Numbered from the stretch's first letter, positions 10,620 through 22,601 are shown. The stretch is 64,000 nt of DNA from Hypholoma sublateritium FD-334 SS-4 (GCA_000827495.1 KN817530.1:428446-492445), one strand, 5' to 3'. Notes: generated by a model not told the origin, from the sequence alone. Translations and numbers: made by a program.

Positions 10620-12389
10620 ATGTCTCTCCGACAAATAGCCTTGAATAACCATCGGAATGTATTTTTTCTATCCCTCACCACTGTGATGGCTCCTTTTGCA
10701 CTCCGTCCGGAGTCGACCATCTACTCTATCATTGGGCTCTTATCGACACTGCTCATCTATACTCCGATCCTTTTCCGCATCGACACTTCCTACCGTAAGC
10801 GGAAAATCGCATTTCTCATCGGTCTCCTTTCCGCAGGCAGTTGCGTTTTCAGATACAAGGCATCCAGCCACGCCCTTTCGACTTCTGGAACATCATACGC
10901 TGCCCTGCTCGGAGCCTCTACGACACTGTCTGCTTTGGCAGTAGGCGCAACTTGCATTACTACCAAAGTATCCACGCGGTTGGCATCGTCGTGGTCGAGG
11001 GTGACTTTGTTCCCCGCTGTGTGGGCCACTCTGTGGTGCACATTCTCGTACATCAACCCTGTGGGGCACCTGGCGACGTGGAGCCCAGCAGACAATGTCG
11101 ACGCATACAACTGGCTCGCTCCTTATCTTGGACCTGCTGGAAAGGATTGGTTGGTTGCTGCGTGGGCAGTTGTCATCTCCGAGACTATCACGCAGTGGTT
11201 CATGGAAGAAAACGAAGGCGAATACACCCCCCTGCTTGCTACATCCACCTCGGACAACTCTCTCCATTCGAACAAAACGGCCACACGCGGTCTTGCGGCC
11301 TTCTTAGCCGTTCTTCTCGTTCCCTACTGCATTTCTACCAACTTTCCCCTCCCAGTATCTGACATCGATATTATCACGCCGATATCAGTTGCATGCGTTC
11401 TTCCTTCCTTCCAAAAATACCAGAAACATACACTCGGCCTCAATGATTACATTGCAGAGAGCAAGACGGTTGCTGGTTTGGCAAGTATCATACTTTGGCC
11501 AGAAGGAGCTGTAACCTTCAAGTCAGCTGAAGAAAGAGACAGTGCTTTCCAAGAAATCCGCAAAATCACAGGAACGTATGTTGGAGTTTCATTCGAGGAG
11601 ACCGTCGCAAACCCCGATGACCCGACTGGGCATCAATCTGTAACCCGGACAGGACTGGCAGTGTTATCGTCAAGGGAGAAGGAGCCGCTCCTCACATACT
11701 ACAAGCGCCATCTTGTTCCTGGTGAGTCGTCCAATAATCGTGATAATACGTCCAGACATTAATATGCGCTTACCCGCACGGCAGTCGCGGAATCTTATCG
11801 ATTGCACCATTCTACTCTGAAGCCTACTCTCGTCGACGTCGAACTGACCAGACCCAAATATATACCGGGAGAGAAGTGGGGGTCCGCACCCAATCTTAAA
11901 TACCGACCCCTCTCGATCACGTCTTCAATCTGCCTCGATTTCGCTATGCCGACCCCTTTCGAAGCACTGAAGGGACGACCGGGTCTTATTCTTGCACCTG
12001 CACGCACCTGGGAATCCACGGTCGGAAATGCCATGTGGCTTCAAGCCAAACAACGAGCCGCAGAGCTAGACAGCATGATCCTATGGTGTGATGGTGGGGA
12101 GGGCGGTGTAAGTGGTGTGGCTGGCGGCGGGTTCAACGACGTGACCCAAGTGGGCTCGGGGACATTCGTTCGGACGATTGCCATCCCTCATCCTTTTGAC
12201 GCCCGAAGAACCTTCTACGCTCGATTCGGTGAACTGAGCTTAGTTTTATTCTGGATCCTCGTCATTGGAAATCCTCGCAACGGGATCGAGTTTGTCCGCA
12301 CCCAACTTGCTGCGCGCAAGTCAAAGAAGAGTGATGCCCAGAATCTGGCCTTTCAACCGGCACAAGAGTCCGTGGACCTACTTGGATAA
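10620..12389 (+). CDS. Lnt-like membrane protein with nitrilase-type (CN-hydrolase) domain
   Basis: 568 residues from two exons; the intron is 11722-11784 (GTGAGT..CAG). The N-terminal half has about six hydrophobic spans (for example IYSIIGLLSTLLIYTPILF near 35-55, DWLVAAWAVVISETITQW, and GLAAFLAVLLVPYCI). The C-terminal half is a nitrilase-type domain with the full Glu-Lys-Cys triad in contexts matching bacterial apolipoprotein N-acyltransferase: Glu295 in IILWPEGAV, Lys362 in YYKRHLVP and Cys417 in SSICLDFAMP. A final hydrophobic span (LSLVLFWILVIG) precedes a basic tail. Bacterial Lnt acylates lipoprotein N-termini; fungi have no such lipoproteins, so the acceptor here is unknown. Membrane location is inferred from the hydrophobic spans. 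Confidence 0.82.
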
Positions 12390-12678
12390 CGCGGTATTTT
12401 GGGCTCTGGACCTGTTGATCAAATGTCGACGATATTTTGATGAACTGCATTTGAATTGGACTGTTTGCTTTCGATAGTTTGTAGTATACATCTGTTTTGT
12501 AGTTTCTTCGATATGCTTTCTAGCTGGGTGCAATTGAGCGATAATAAGAACGTCTATGATACTCGGATCCTCTGATCGGAATGGGTGAAGAATACTGCTT
12601 TCGGCAAGCCACGATGTCCTGCAGGGTCTGCAACGACAGCCATCAGGCCACGCCTCTGCCTTGCATTCACTGCACTGA

Positions 12679-13449
12679 AATTGTATCAAAAGCCCACAGA
12701 GGCGCACCCTTCATCTCCTCACAAGTCCATTAGCCGACTTGTCTATCTGCGCGACGTCGACTTCTCAAGCCAACCGCTCTCAGTCAAAGCTCGCGCAAAG
12801 CCTTCGCGGCTCTCTGCGCAACTTGACCTGGAAGACATCGCAGACAAGCGAGCTTGGCCGCCGAGTGTTTCACAGGAAACGCCTCGTCTCAAAGGAACCC
12901 CCAATTAGAGAAGATTGGTCGGAGGAATTCCACTTGATTACACGAGAAGATATCGACCCCAGTCCCGTCGCAGCGCCGCTTGACATCACTCCGAGCCGCA
13001 CTGTCCCTGTCGAACAGAAGCCTTTGTCCGCGATACCATATAAATCGCTCTCTCCTCTGATCATTTCCGATTCTCTAACAAATCGCGTCTCTACCTACAC
13101 CACCAGGACGATAACCACGTCCGACAGTGCTACCCCTACCTACACAGAATTTGCTCACATAACCGCCAGTTTTCCTCAGCCACCGAACTTTATACCAACA
13201 CCCTTCAGCTCTCCAATTGAAACCAGTGCGCCTTCTTCTTATTTGCTTGGTATTCGTTTTAATTTCGCGTTAGATTACCAACAACCATCGCGGGTTATTG
13301 CTGCTACAATAACTGCCGACCGAAATACCCCTTCCATTGCCTCGCCCAGCTCGGACGCCCATACAGGCTCTCTCCAACGCATCAAATCTCGTGCACGAAT
13401 CATCCTACGCATACCATCTTTTCTTTCCTCGTGGAAACACCGCGCTTGA
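12679..13449 (+). CDS. Uncharacterised Ser/Thr/Pro-rich protein, 5' end unresolved
   Basis: A single frame stays open for 257 codons to a TGA at 13447-13449, too long to be chance at this base composition. It has no ATG, so it must be spliced to an upstream exon. One candidate is the ATG at 12581 with a GTGAAG donor after one further base and the acceptor CATTAG at 12733; this is unproven. Another ATG at 12614 opens a Cys-rich frame (CRVCNDSH..PCIHC, a CxxC pair), but I found no splice that joins it in phase. The body is Ser/Thr/Pro-rich (TYTTRTITTSDSATPTYTE) with a basic C-terminus. No known domain is visible. It ends only 30 bases before the next ATG on the same strand, so the two could be one gene. 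Confidence 0.45.
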   Translation, partial: NCIKSPQRRTLHLLTSPLADLSICATSTSQANRSQSKLAQSLRGSLRNLTWKTSQTSELGRRVFHRKRLVSKEPPIREDWSEEFHLITREDIDPSPVAAPLDITPSRTVPVEQKPLSAIPYKSLSPLIISDSLTNRVSTYTTRTITTSDSATPTYTEFAHITASFPQPPNFIPTPFSSPIETSAPSSYLLGIRFNFALDYQQPSRVIAATITADRNTPSIASPSSDAHTGSLQRIKSRARIILRIPSFLSSWKHRA

Positions 13450-13479
13450 TTCTAATACCACACTGCTCCACCTCCAATT

Positions 13480-14100
13480 ATGTTTGCGGGAAAGCGAACC
13501 GATGTGGTCGATTTCGGCGGCGAGATGGACTATTCTGAGACCAAGTGGTTCCAAGATGCCCCGCCAAGACGGCATACAGTACGCCCCTCGCGCTTCCAAC
13601 GTGTGCCCAACTGAATAGTCTTCATTTATAGCCCACCGCTCGCCAACCCCAAGAACCACCGCAGCCTGCGCCACAATACCATCCATCGCCTCGTGTGATC
13701 GATCAGAACGACGGCTTTCAATACGCTCTGTCCGCTGCACCCAATGTGCTGTACCAGCGATACAAGCAATTTGGGCAGGTAAGGATCTCTCGGACATGCC
13801 GTTGCGGGGAAATGTACTGATCGGATAAATCAGCTTGGTGTTCTTGGGTGGTGTTCCGAATTCAGCGAGCTCATTGACAACCTCAAGGAATTAGGGGTCT
13901 CTGGGAACATGTTCGTCACAACGAGAGAGCAGGCGCTCAAGACGTGCGAAGAGATCCTAAAGCTGAAAATGGAGGAGGTTAAGATGCAGCTGGTGACGAT
14001 GTATCTGTCATCGCAAGTAGCGAGGCTACGGCGGTACCTGGATGCTGAGCATGTTTGGAATGACTATCCTGATCCTTCGTTTCCACTAGAACCCAAATAA
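13480..14100 (+). CDS. Uncharacterised conserved-looking small protein
   Basis: Three exons give about 170 residues: MFAGKRTDVVDFGGEMDYSE..RRHT; a Pro/Gln-rich middle ending NVLYQRYKQFGQ; and LGVLGWCSEFSELIDNLKEL..YPDPSFPLEPK. Introns have clean ends (GTACGC..TATAG near 13579-13631, and GTAAGG..CAG near 13780-13832). The third exon is helical, with a short coiled-coil look (EEILKLKMEEVKMQLVTMYL). The compact, ordered second half with conserved-type aromatic and Gly positions suggests a real folded protein, but I do not recognise the family. It lies tail to tail with the long disordered gene at 14427-18830. Confidence 0.6.
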
Positions 14101-14426
14101 TACACCCTTTGTACCTGTACATACTACTCTTTACTCTTTTATTGCTGTAATTTGTTTCCTTGCTCTTTCATTACTGTAACTCTTCCCTTCTTGCAATTGA
14201 ATTTGTTACAACAGGTGTATTGTGCCCCAAAAACAAATTGAACAGTAATTCGAAGACGTCCAAGGTCATGATGTACATTACACTACTAGTACTAGTGAAA
14301 TAGGTATATAGGTGGTATACAGATCGTATACAGAATAACCTGGAATTAGAAAATATATAGTGACTAGTTAGTCTGGCCTTGTCTAATACACGACGAAGAG
14401 AAAACGATAGATGATGTCCGCCATCA
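14101..14426. other. Convergent 3' flank region
   Basis: About 326 bases between two genes that end towards each other. It is AT-rich, with a self-complementary ACTAGTACTAGT near 14285-14296. It should hold both polyadenylation regions. No gene is supported. Confidence 0.35.
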
Positions 14427-17400
14427 TCAATGTGCAGTTGTAATTCCGTTGTATTTCGTCCAATAGTCGTTGGAATGCTTGTTGCTAGGTCTGAGCGAGG
14501 CCTTCTTGCCATTGAATGGCGACTCGCGCGGGGGCTCTGGAAGCGGATTATTGAGGGCAGGCCGTTCGGGCGGCGGGGCAGCCGGCGGACTTCTGTAGTC
14601 AACAGGCGCAGGTTGGTATGATGGGTAAGTATGTTGTTCATAAGGGTCGTAAGATGAAAGAAAGTCGGGAATACTGGGTATAGATGCGGGTGAGGAATAA
14701 ATAATGGGTGGGGGAGCTGTGGGCATTGAGTGGTATATCTGTGTGCTGTGCCGGCCTTGGAAGGGGGTCGGCAGGACGTAGGCGGTGTGGCTGGAGCCGT
14801 GGATGGCGCTCTGGGCGTGGGCGTCATCGCTGCGCGAGCTGGTGGACCCCGGGCTGTTGATGAAGTTCGTAGTGGGGGCATTCGGTTCGAGTCCGTACAT
14901 GCTGCGCGCTTTCCATAGGCGCTCCATTTCCCATGACTCTTTAGCGCGCATCGCATTCATCTCCGCAGCGGAAGGCATTTCAGATGTTGGGCGTGCAGTC
15001 AGCGAGGGGTTGCGCTCCAGGCGAACATGCGGCGGCGGCGGTGGCGGCCCGTCCGACGGCTGTATGACAATTGGGACGATAGGATATGTTGGCGGATCGC
15101 TGTGGTAACTGGCGGAGGATGGTCCGGCTGCAGGTCTATGTTCGGACCTACGGTCTTGAGGCTCGTCACGCTTATGAGATGATTTGTTCTCAGCATTCCG
15201 TGTGCTCTCCTCGCGGTGATGTGGAGGAGGCTTAGCATGCGACCGGCTCTTGGGCGGCTCCTCGGGATGTTGCGCTGGCTGTTTAGAGGACCGGTGTGAG
15301 GACCTAGGGTAGTCGGGTTTATCAACCGTCTCTACCTTTGGTTTAGGCTCTTTAACCCCCCGCCGACTGGGTGGTTCAGGTTCCTTGGGCAGGTCACGGT
15401 CTTTAGATCGTCGATAATCTCTGGACCGTTCATTGTCTTTGTCCTTCAACCTCTCGTGATCTTTTGAGCGCTCATAGTCCTTAGACCTCTCATGGTCCTT
15501 GGAGCGTTCATAATCTCTTGAGCGCTCGTGTTCCTTCGACCTCTCGTACTCCTTGGCGCGTTCATACTCCTTCGCCTTCTCATGCTCCCGCGCCCGTTCA
15601 TACTCCTTAGCCCGCTCGTAATCCTTCGACCGCTCGTAGTCCTTCGACCGTTCGTAATCCTTCGACCGCTCGTAGTCCCGCGGCCGGTCGTGGTCCCTGG
15701 ACCGCTCGTGCTCCTTCGCCTGTTCCTGGGCTCGCGCCGCATCCGCCTCCCGCACCTTACCGTACTCTCGCGACTTGCGCTCCGCCTTGCGCTGGTGCTC
15801 CTTCGCCCGCAGCTCCCGCTCCCGCGCCTTCGCCTCCGCCTCGCGTGCGTCGTAGTCCCGCGACTTGCGCTCCTGCTCGCGTGCGCGGTGCTCGTGGTCG
15901 CGCGACCGCCGGTCCACATCGCGGTCGCGGTCGCGCGGTGGCGGTGGCGGTGGCTCGCCGTCCCTCGGCCGCGCCGACGACGACGCCTTCTCCTTGCGGC
16001 CCTTCGACTCGACGGACTCGACTACCTCCCACTGCTGTCCCTGCGCGGTGATCGTCTGCCCCGACGCGTACACGTTCCCCGACGAGCTGCGCACGAGTTT
16101 GAACGTCTCCGTCTGGCGGCTAGGGGAGGGGTTCGCCAGTGCGGGCCCAGCAACCGACGTCCGGATCGGCGGCGGGTTGTGCGCGGGCGCCTTCTTGCCC
16201 TCGCGCCCCTCGTAGATGCTCTTCGGCGGCAGCGAAGGCGGCGGGCTCTGATCTGGGGTAAGGATCATGTCGCGCATGTCATACGGCGTAGGCGGGTTCG
16301 CCAGCATCGACGAGGTCGACATCGGCGACGCCTCGTACGGCTGGATATGGTCGTGCCGCACCGGGAATGGGATAGATTGGGGCTTGCTGGTGGCGGGCGC
16401 GGGGGTGGCCTCGGACCGGGACTGGTGGCGCGGCGGCTTGGATGCATGTCGACTTGAAGAGGACTCGGGAAGTCGGTCGCGTGCATCACGACTGTGCTGA
16501 TGATGGGAGCTAGACGAAGGCTGTGCGGGCGCTGCGCGTTCGTGCTTACTCGTCGGAGCGGGGTCAGGAGACCGCGTATGCTTACGCGATGAGGAAGGAC
16601 GCTGGGAATGGCTCGCCGGCTTCTGCGGGAGCTCATATTGGGCGTATGATGACTGCTGAGGGGGCGACTGGCTCTGACTGAGGTCAACTACTTCAACAGG
16701 CGCTGGCTGCTCATTGGGGGGTGTAGGCCGCATTTGCGTCGACGATCTCTTGGAAATCCCATTGTTGGCGGTGGGGACGGACAGAAGTGATGCCTCAGCT
16801 TTGTTTGACTCGAATGCCGAGATATTACTCGATCCTGATGCCTTTCGTTGCTGCGGCGGCGTTTCTGACGGCTGGGTTTTCGGGGTTTCTTGTGGAGATT
16901 GAGTAGGCAGTGATTTTGGTTGAGTTGGCTGTGGGGTGACATCCTGGAAGACAGGAGGCGGAGGAAGCGGCTGCTCCTGGCCCTTCGGAGTGTCAAGGTC
17001 AGGCAATCCGAGAGCGGAGAATTGCGGCGTAGGAATTTGGGGAGGGGGCAAGGGCTTGTCAAGGTGGGTCGGGATATCAATTGAAGTCCGCCGCATGCTC
17101 GGAGGGGCAGCGGAAGGTTCAGGAGCTTGAGCCTCGTGCTCAAGGTGAGTTCCCTGACTGGATTTTTCCGGGGGTGGAGGGGGCAATTCAGCCTCTGAGA
17201 TGTTTTCATCGGGATTGGCAATCGTGAGCCTGCCCATAGAGTAAGATGCCTCGAGAGACGATGCGGATAGACGATTGACAGGCGCAGTCGTTTCAGGCGG
17301 CGCCAAGGCTTCTGCGGGTTGTTCGAAAGAGGGTGGAGGCACCCGTTTCACTGACTCTGGGCGCGCCTTCTCGGGTGAAGATCTACCAAAGTTGTGAGGA

Positions 17401-18830
17401 GGTCCAGGGTCTTTGGGATATCCTTTAGCTTCCGAATTGTCGACATTCTCCCAATACTCGTTTCCAGCACCCCGATCATCCACCGACTTCCTGAGTATGC
17501 TAAACTTCCTCGCTAAGCGGTTAAGCATGCTGCCCCTCTTCTCCTTTTTAGACGTCTGCTGTTGGTAAAACGCGGAATTAGACGGGGGAGGGGCGACCGA
17601 CATCCTCTTAGGCAATGACGTTGGGTTGTAATCGCTTGGTGGCATCTGTACGCGTTCCAACGGGGTGGGAGGCTCAGAGTGGATTTTTCTGTCCACCGTC
17701 TCCGGTTCAGGCCGCTGCTTGAAGACGGCATCAGCAGTTGGGGTGCGCCGTTTGCTCAGTTTTCGCGGAACATGAATTTCAGGTTGGAGAGGATTCAAAT
17801 GAACGGCAGAGGTCGACTGAGACAATGGCGAAGGAGTGACGGGATTATGCCGACTTTGCATCGCTGTCATACTGGCTCTTCTCGCGCGATTAGGTATCTA
17901 TAGCTCAAAGGTCATTGACGGTGCCACAAAAATAGGAAAGTAGATCTGCACGCGCCTCATAATCAGACGATGATGTTGCGCCTTGACCAAAATCATAAGG
18001 AGACTGGTGATGCCAGTTCTGACCCCACGGGTCAGTTAAATCAAGAAGGTCGACATTATCTGGGGTAGTTTGGGACGTCTTCCGGGAGCGTGTCTTCCCA
18101 CCATCAGCGACACGAGTTTGGGACGACGTGGGGGTTGGTAAAGGTGAGTCCGCCGGTGTTCTACTCGGTCCTGAGGAGTCATCTATTGCGCGTTCGGGGG
18201 AGGAAGACGTATGCATGGGGGGGAATGAAGGGGAAAAAAAGGTGGGCGGCCTCATCGACGGTCGCTTTTGCGAAGGTGGGATGAGATGGTGATTTCTGTA
18301 ATACCGCGGCCCAAGAGGATTGTGTAGCGGATATGACACTTTAAAGGTCGGAAGTGGCACGTCCGCCCATGCACCATTCTCTACGCATGCAGGACTCTCT
18401 CGGGTGTCGACAATGACCGATCTGAAGGAGGCTAGTTTACGGACAGAGCTTTGAGCGTCATCGCTGGCGTTTTCCTGCGCTACCCCATTACTTGAAGCTC
18501 CCTCGGTGAGATCGCCTTTGGATGGGAGGCGAGGCACGTCGGGGGATGTTGGAAGAATGGATGCGCCTATAGTTGAACGTTTGAAAGTCCTCGACCAGAT
18601 AGATGTTCCAGAACCGGATTTACGCTTGGACAGTTTACGCTCCAGGTCATCTCTCCGCCCCATGTCTTCATAAAAAACCTTGCGCTCTTCTGGGGATTGG
18701 TGTGTGGGGGGCTCGGGTCCTTGGGACTAAAACGTAAGAGGCAGGGATATTGTTAGTCAATCTGGGCCGATAGAAGTTCAGGGATAATTACCTCGTCATG
18801 TGGCTCGGCAGAGTTAGGGAAGTATGCCAT
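14427..18830 (-). CDS. Very long disordered protein with charged (D/E)-Y/H-E-R-S-K repeat
   Basis: Built from three exons: 18830-18792 (MAYFPNSAEPHDE), 18726-17928 (starting SQGPEPPTHQSPEERKVF, with a basic block DDLERKLSKRKSG) and 17875-14427. The first intron (GTAATT..TTTTAG) is convincing. The second (52 bases, donor GTGGCA, acceptor GAAGAG) keeps the frame but is inferred; if wrong, these are two genes. The product is about 1,428 residues, nearly all Pro/Ser/Lys/Arg-rich. Short patches look ordered, including RGSMLNRLARKFSILRK and SSGNVYASGQTITAQGQQWE. A charged hexapeptide-like repeat lies in the middle. No catalytic domain is seen. Such proteins often act as signalling or cytoskeletal scaffolds, but no function is claimed. 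Divergent from ADE5,7. Confidence 0.65.
15400..15720 (-). repeat. In-frame coding tandem repeat (charged hexapeptide type)
   Basis: Inside the disordered gene, about 18-base units on the minus strand encode variants of DYERSK, EYERAK, EHERSR and DHERSK more than 15 times in succession, followed upstream in the DNA by RRSKDRD-type remnants. The units differ in third-codon bases, so this is an older, diverged expansion rather than a fresh microsatellite. Alternating acidic and basic residues predict a long, charged single helix or coiled coil. Confidence 0.8.
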
Positions 18831-19348
18831 CCCCTGGGCGGGTATAAAAGCAGAGGGGATGCACGGAACAGTGAAGCGAGCCAACCGTTCAACCAATGCT
18901 CGCCAAGTTCGTCCTCCGTGCCCCACGGCACGTGCCGGCCTGCAGGACGCGATTCCCCGGACCGCCGGCCACCCCGTCCTGCACGACGACAAAGGCCCGT
19001 TAGCATAGATCGCGTCGCGACCCGCACCCTGAAGAAGACCTGAACACCAGCACTGCGTTTAATTAAATGCACGCACGCCCTGGAAGTCATCGCTACACGC
19101 CCGATATATACGTCGGAGTAGTATCTACCCCGCAAAGCGCGTGTTTTCATCGTGTTTTCTACATTCAAATGGGCCCTGCGTAGAAATATACTTGGCAAGA
19201 GTACGCTTGCGTCAAAAGTCCATGGTGGCATTTGGGTGGCATGGTCCGCAGAGGCAGGCAGGCCTCGGACTACGATCGGGCAAGCTCCGGCGGCGGTGAT
19301 GACCGATAACCTAATTCGGCTGCTCCTGAATATTTTCACCATCTTATC
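18831..19348. promoter_or_regulatory. Divergent promoter region between the disordered-protein gene and ADE5,7
   Basis: About 518 bases between two outward-facing start codons. The left part is GC-rich and has a TATAAAAG element at 18843-18850. On the plus strand this points away from the minus-strand gene, so its role is unclear. A TTTAATTAAAT tract lies near 19057. No ORF is convincing. Confidence 0.4.
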
Positions 19349-22181
19349 ATGGCTCTCCGTGTCCTGATCATCGGTGCTGGCGGCAGGGAGCATGCACTCG
19401 CATGGAAAATCGCAAAGTCGCCTGTCCTCGAGCACACCTACGTCTGTCCCGGAAACGCTGGCACCTCCCAGGAGCCGAAAACATCGAATATTGATGACAT
19501 CTCCCCCGACGATTTCCCCGCGCTTGTCGCATTTGCGCTGAAAAACCAAGTTCGTCGGCATCCGTTAGCACATATACAGCCCAGCCTCATCCTGCGCGTT
19601 ATAGATCAGCCTCGTCATCCCCGGTCCTGAACAGCCCTTGGTCGATGGCGTCGAGACCTTTTTTCGCAAGGGTGCGCTATCTTCATCGCCAACTCGGCGC
19701 GCGCTGATTTTTTTCTCGGTCTCAAGTCGGCATCCCCGTTTTCGGGCCAAGCGCACTCGCAGCGCGCATGGAGGGCTCCAAGAAATTCTCCAAGGATTTC
19801 ATGGCGCGACATGGCATCCCTACCGCCGAATTCAAGACCTTCAAGTCATCCGAAGTCGCCTCCGCCATTGAGTACGTAAAGACATGCGGCCACCGCGTAG
19901 TGCTCAAGGCCGACGGTCTGGCCGGAGGAAAGGGTGTTCTAATCCCAGAGACCACGGAGGAAGCCATTGCTGGTTTGAATGACATCATGGTCGCAAATGT
20001 CTTTGGCGATGCAGGTTCGGGCACCCACTTATCCCTGGAGTGTTTTGAAAGCTAGACGGATACTCATAGGAAACGAAGTCGTCATCGAAGAGCTATTGAC
20101 AGGGCCAGAAGTCTCTGTACTTGCCCTTTCAGATGGATACTCCATCGTCCCCCTCCCCGCAGCGCAGGACCACAAAAGGATCGGCGATGGGGATACCGGT
20201 CTTAATACCGGTGGCATGGGCGCCTATGCTCCCGCGCCTGTTGCAACTCCTGAAATCTTAGAGCGGATCATGCGCGAAAGTTTGCGACCTACAATTGACG
20301 GTATGAGAAAGGAAGGTGTGTTTCATTTTTTCCGTCGCGCTGGGATGTATTACCAACTGTTTTTAGGGTTCCCCTTCCTGGGTACACTTTTCACCGGCTT
20401 CATGCTCACTCCGTCCGGTCCAAAGGTTTTGGAATACAATGTGCGCTTTGGAGATCCCGAGACGGAAGCGCTCATGGTTCTACTCAGCGACGACGTTGAT
20501 TTGGTAAAATTGTTACTGGTGAGTAAAGTAGTGATCAAAATTCATTGATGCTCTTAACAGTATCGCCATTGTAGGCTTGCGCTGAACACCGTCTCGACTC
20601 AGTCCCTGTTAGCTTCAGAGACGGTGTCGCCGTTACAGTTATCCTCGCATCAGAAGGGTACCCTGGAAGTTACCCCAAGGGTAGAAAGATAACAATTGCA
20701 GAAGTTCCTCCAAGTTTGTCTTCTATATCCTTACCGTGCTTTCAGTTCTCATCATGTCCCAGATGTCGTCGTGTTCCACGCAGGAACCAAAATTTCTGGC
20801 GAAGACGTCGTTACTGCTGGCGGCCGTGTGCTTGCTGTTACGAGCTACGCTTCAACCTTAACAGAAGCCCTGAAGTCCGTTTATGCGGGCGTTGACAATG
20901 TTAACTTTGAAGGTAAAACATACAGACGCGACATCGCTCACAGGTGTGCATGTTTATCCACTGCAGTCGAGGCGTCGCTCACTAATAACAGGGCACTCAC
21001 CTCGACGAAATCCGAAGGCTTGACCTACGCACAGGCCGGCGTGTCTGTCGACGCAGGTAACGCACTCGTCGAAGCCATCAAACCTCTCGTGCGCGCGACG
21101 TCCAGGCCAGGCGCCGATGTCGAGATTGGTGGCTTTGGGGGCGTCTTCGATCTCAAGGCGACCGGGTTCAAGGACCCCGTGCTCGTCAGCGGTACTGACG
21201 GTGTCGGCACAAAGCTGCGCCTCGCAGTGGACGTCGGGATCCACAACCTCGTCGGTGCGTGCCTGCTCACCTACTTCCTGCATATCGCGCGACGCTAAAC
21301 AACAAAGCGCGCTCATAGGCATCGACCTCGTCGCGATGTCGGTGAACGACTTGCTCGTGCAAGGGGCGGAGCCGCTGTACTTCCTTGACTATTATGGCTG
21401 CAGCAAGCTCGACGTCCCTGTCGCGACGCAGGTCGTCGAGGGCATCGCCGAGGGCTGCAAGCAGGCCGGCTGTGCGCTCATCGGCGGCGAGACCGCGGAA
21501 ATGCCGGGAATGTACCAAGAAGGTACGCGCGCACCCCCTCGCCCCGCCGCGCGTGCGCGCCGCTGACTCCACCCCATAGGCGACTACGACCTCGCGGGCT
21601 TCGCCGTCGGCGCCGTCGAGCGGCACCTGATCCTCCCGCGCGCGGACATCGCGCCGGGCGACGTGCTCCTCGGCGTCGCGTCCTCGGGCCTGCACTCGAA
21701 CGGCTTCTCGCTCGTGCGCAAGATCCTCGCCGTCGCGGGCATCCCGTACACCGCGCCGTGCCCGTGGCAGCCCGACGTGCCGCTCGGCCGCGCGCTGCTT
21801 ACACCGACGCAGATCTACATCGCGCAGGTGCTCCCCGTCGCGCAGCGCGGGCTGCTGAAGGGCATGTCGCACATCACGGGCGGCGGGTTCACGGAGAACA
21901 TCCCGCGCGTGCTGCCCAAGACGCTCGGGTGCTACGTCGACGCGGCGGCGTGGGAGCTGCCGCCCGTGTTCCGCTTCCTAATGAAGCACGGGAACGTCGC
22001 GCCGCTCGAGATGGCGCGCACGTTCAATAACGGTATCGGCATGGTCCTCATCGTCGGTGCTGCGCAGGTCGACGAAGTGATGGACGCGCTGAAGGGGGGC
22101 CCGTCGGCGGTGTACCGCATTGGAGAGGTCACCTCTACGCCAGGAGTGGAGATGAGGAATGTATTGACATGGGCAGCATGA
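19349..22181 (+). CDS. ADE5,7: Bifunctional phosphoribosylamine-glycine ligase / phosphoribosylformylglycinamidine cyclo-ligase
   Basis: Two steps of de novo purine synthesis in one polypeptide: GAR synthetase (N-terminal) and AIR synthetase (C-terminal). The N-terminus [20 protein letters not shown] carries the GAR-synthetase start motif. Exons join through short introns to [37 protein letters not shown], the ATP-grasp block [31 protein letters not shown] and [12 protein letters not shown]. The AIR-synthetase half starts near 21020 ([15 protein letters not shown]), with [14 protein letters not shown] [58 protein letters not shown] and [12 protein letters not shown]. Stop at 22179-22181. Base composition changes sharply between the halves: from about 21000 nearly all third positions are G or C. 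All motifs look intact. Confidence 0.95.
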
Positions 22182-22601
22182 ATACACACGCAGGAAAGGT
22201 ACACTGGCAAAGCATGCTATATACATAACTGGGCGGGAAAGATGTATGGTTTTATGTATGGGCTGAGATCAGTGTCAATGTAGAAAGCAATGGTGCAGAA
22301 GCGGACGACAGAGCCTTCGTGAGATGTGTCTACAGGGAAAAAGAAACACGATGATAGTAACCTACTGAAATTTTAGTGGTGTGTATGAGTAAGAAGAACC
22401 AGTGGAAGACGACAGCGAACACGGTGAATGCAAAGGTACAATCGTAGACAGAAAAGCAATGAAGAAGGAATAGATATATAAGTCAGATCGACAGGCCAAA
22501 ATAACCCCAAAGAGCGTAGGCAGCAAGTGTAGATAGATGTAGAAGATCAGAGCGGTCCATCCTGAAGCCAAAACCGAAAGCGTTCGGCGTGCAGATAGTT
22601 T
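22182..22601. other. Convergent 3' flank region
   Basis: About 420 bases between ADE5,7 and the ankyrin/CCCH gene, which end towards each other. Much less GC-rich than the preceding coding sequence. No gene, repeat or RNA is supported. Confidence 0.35.

Noticed and set aside
15528..16457. 309-codon plus-strand ORF with Leu/Arg repeats
   Set aside because: It is a shadow of the charged repeat and GC-rich part of the minus-strand disordered gene.
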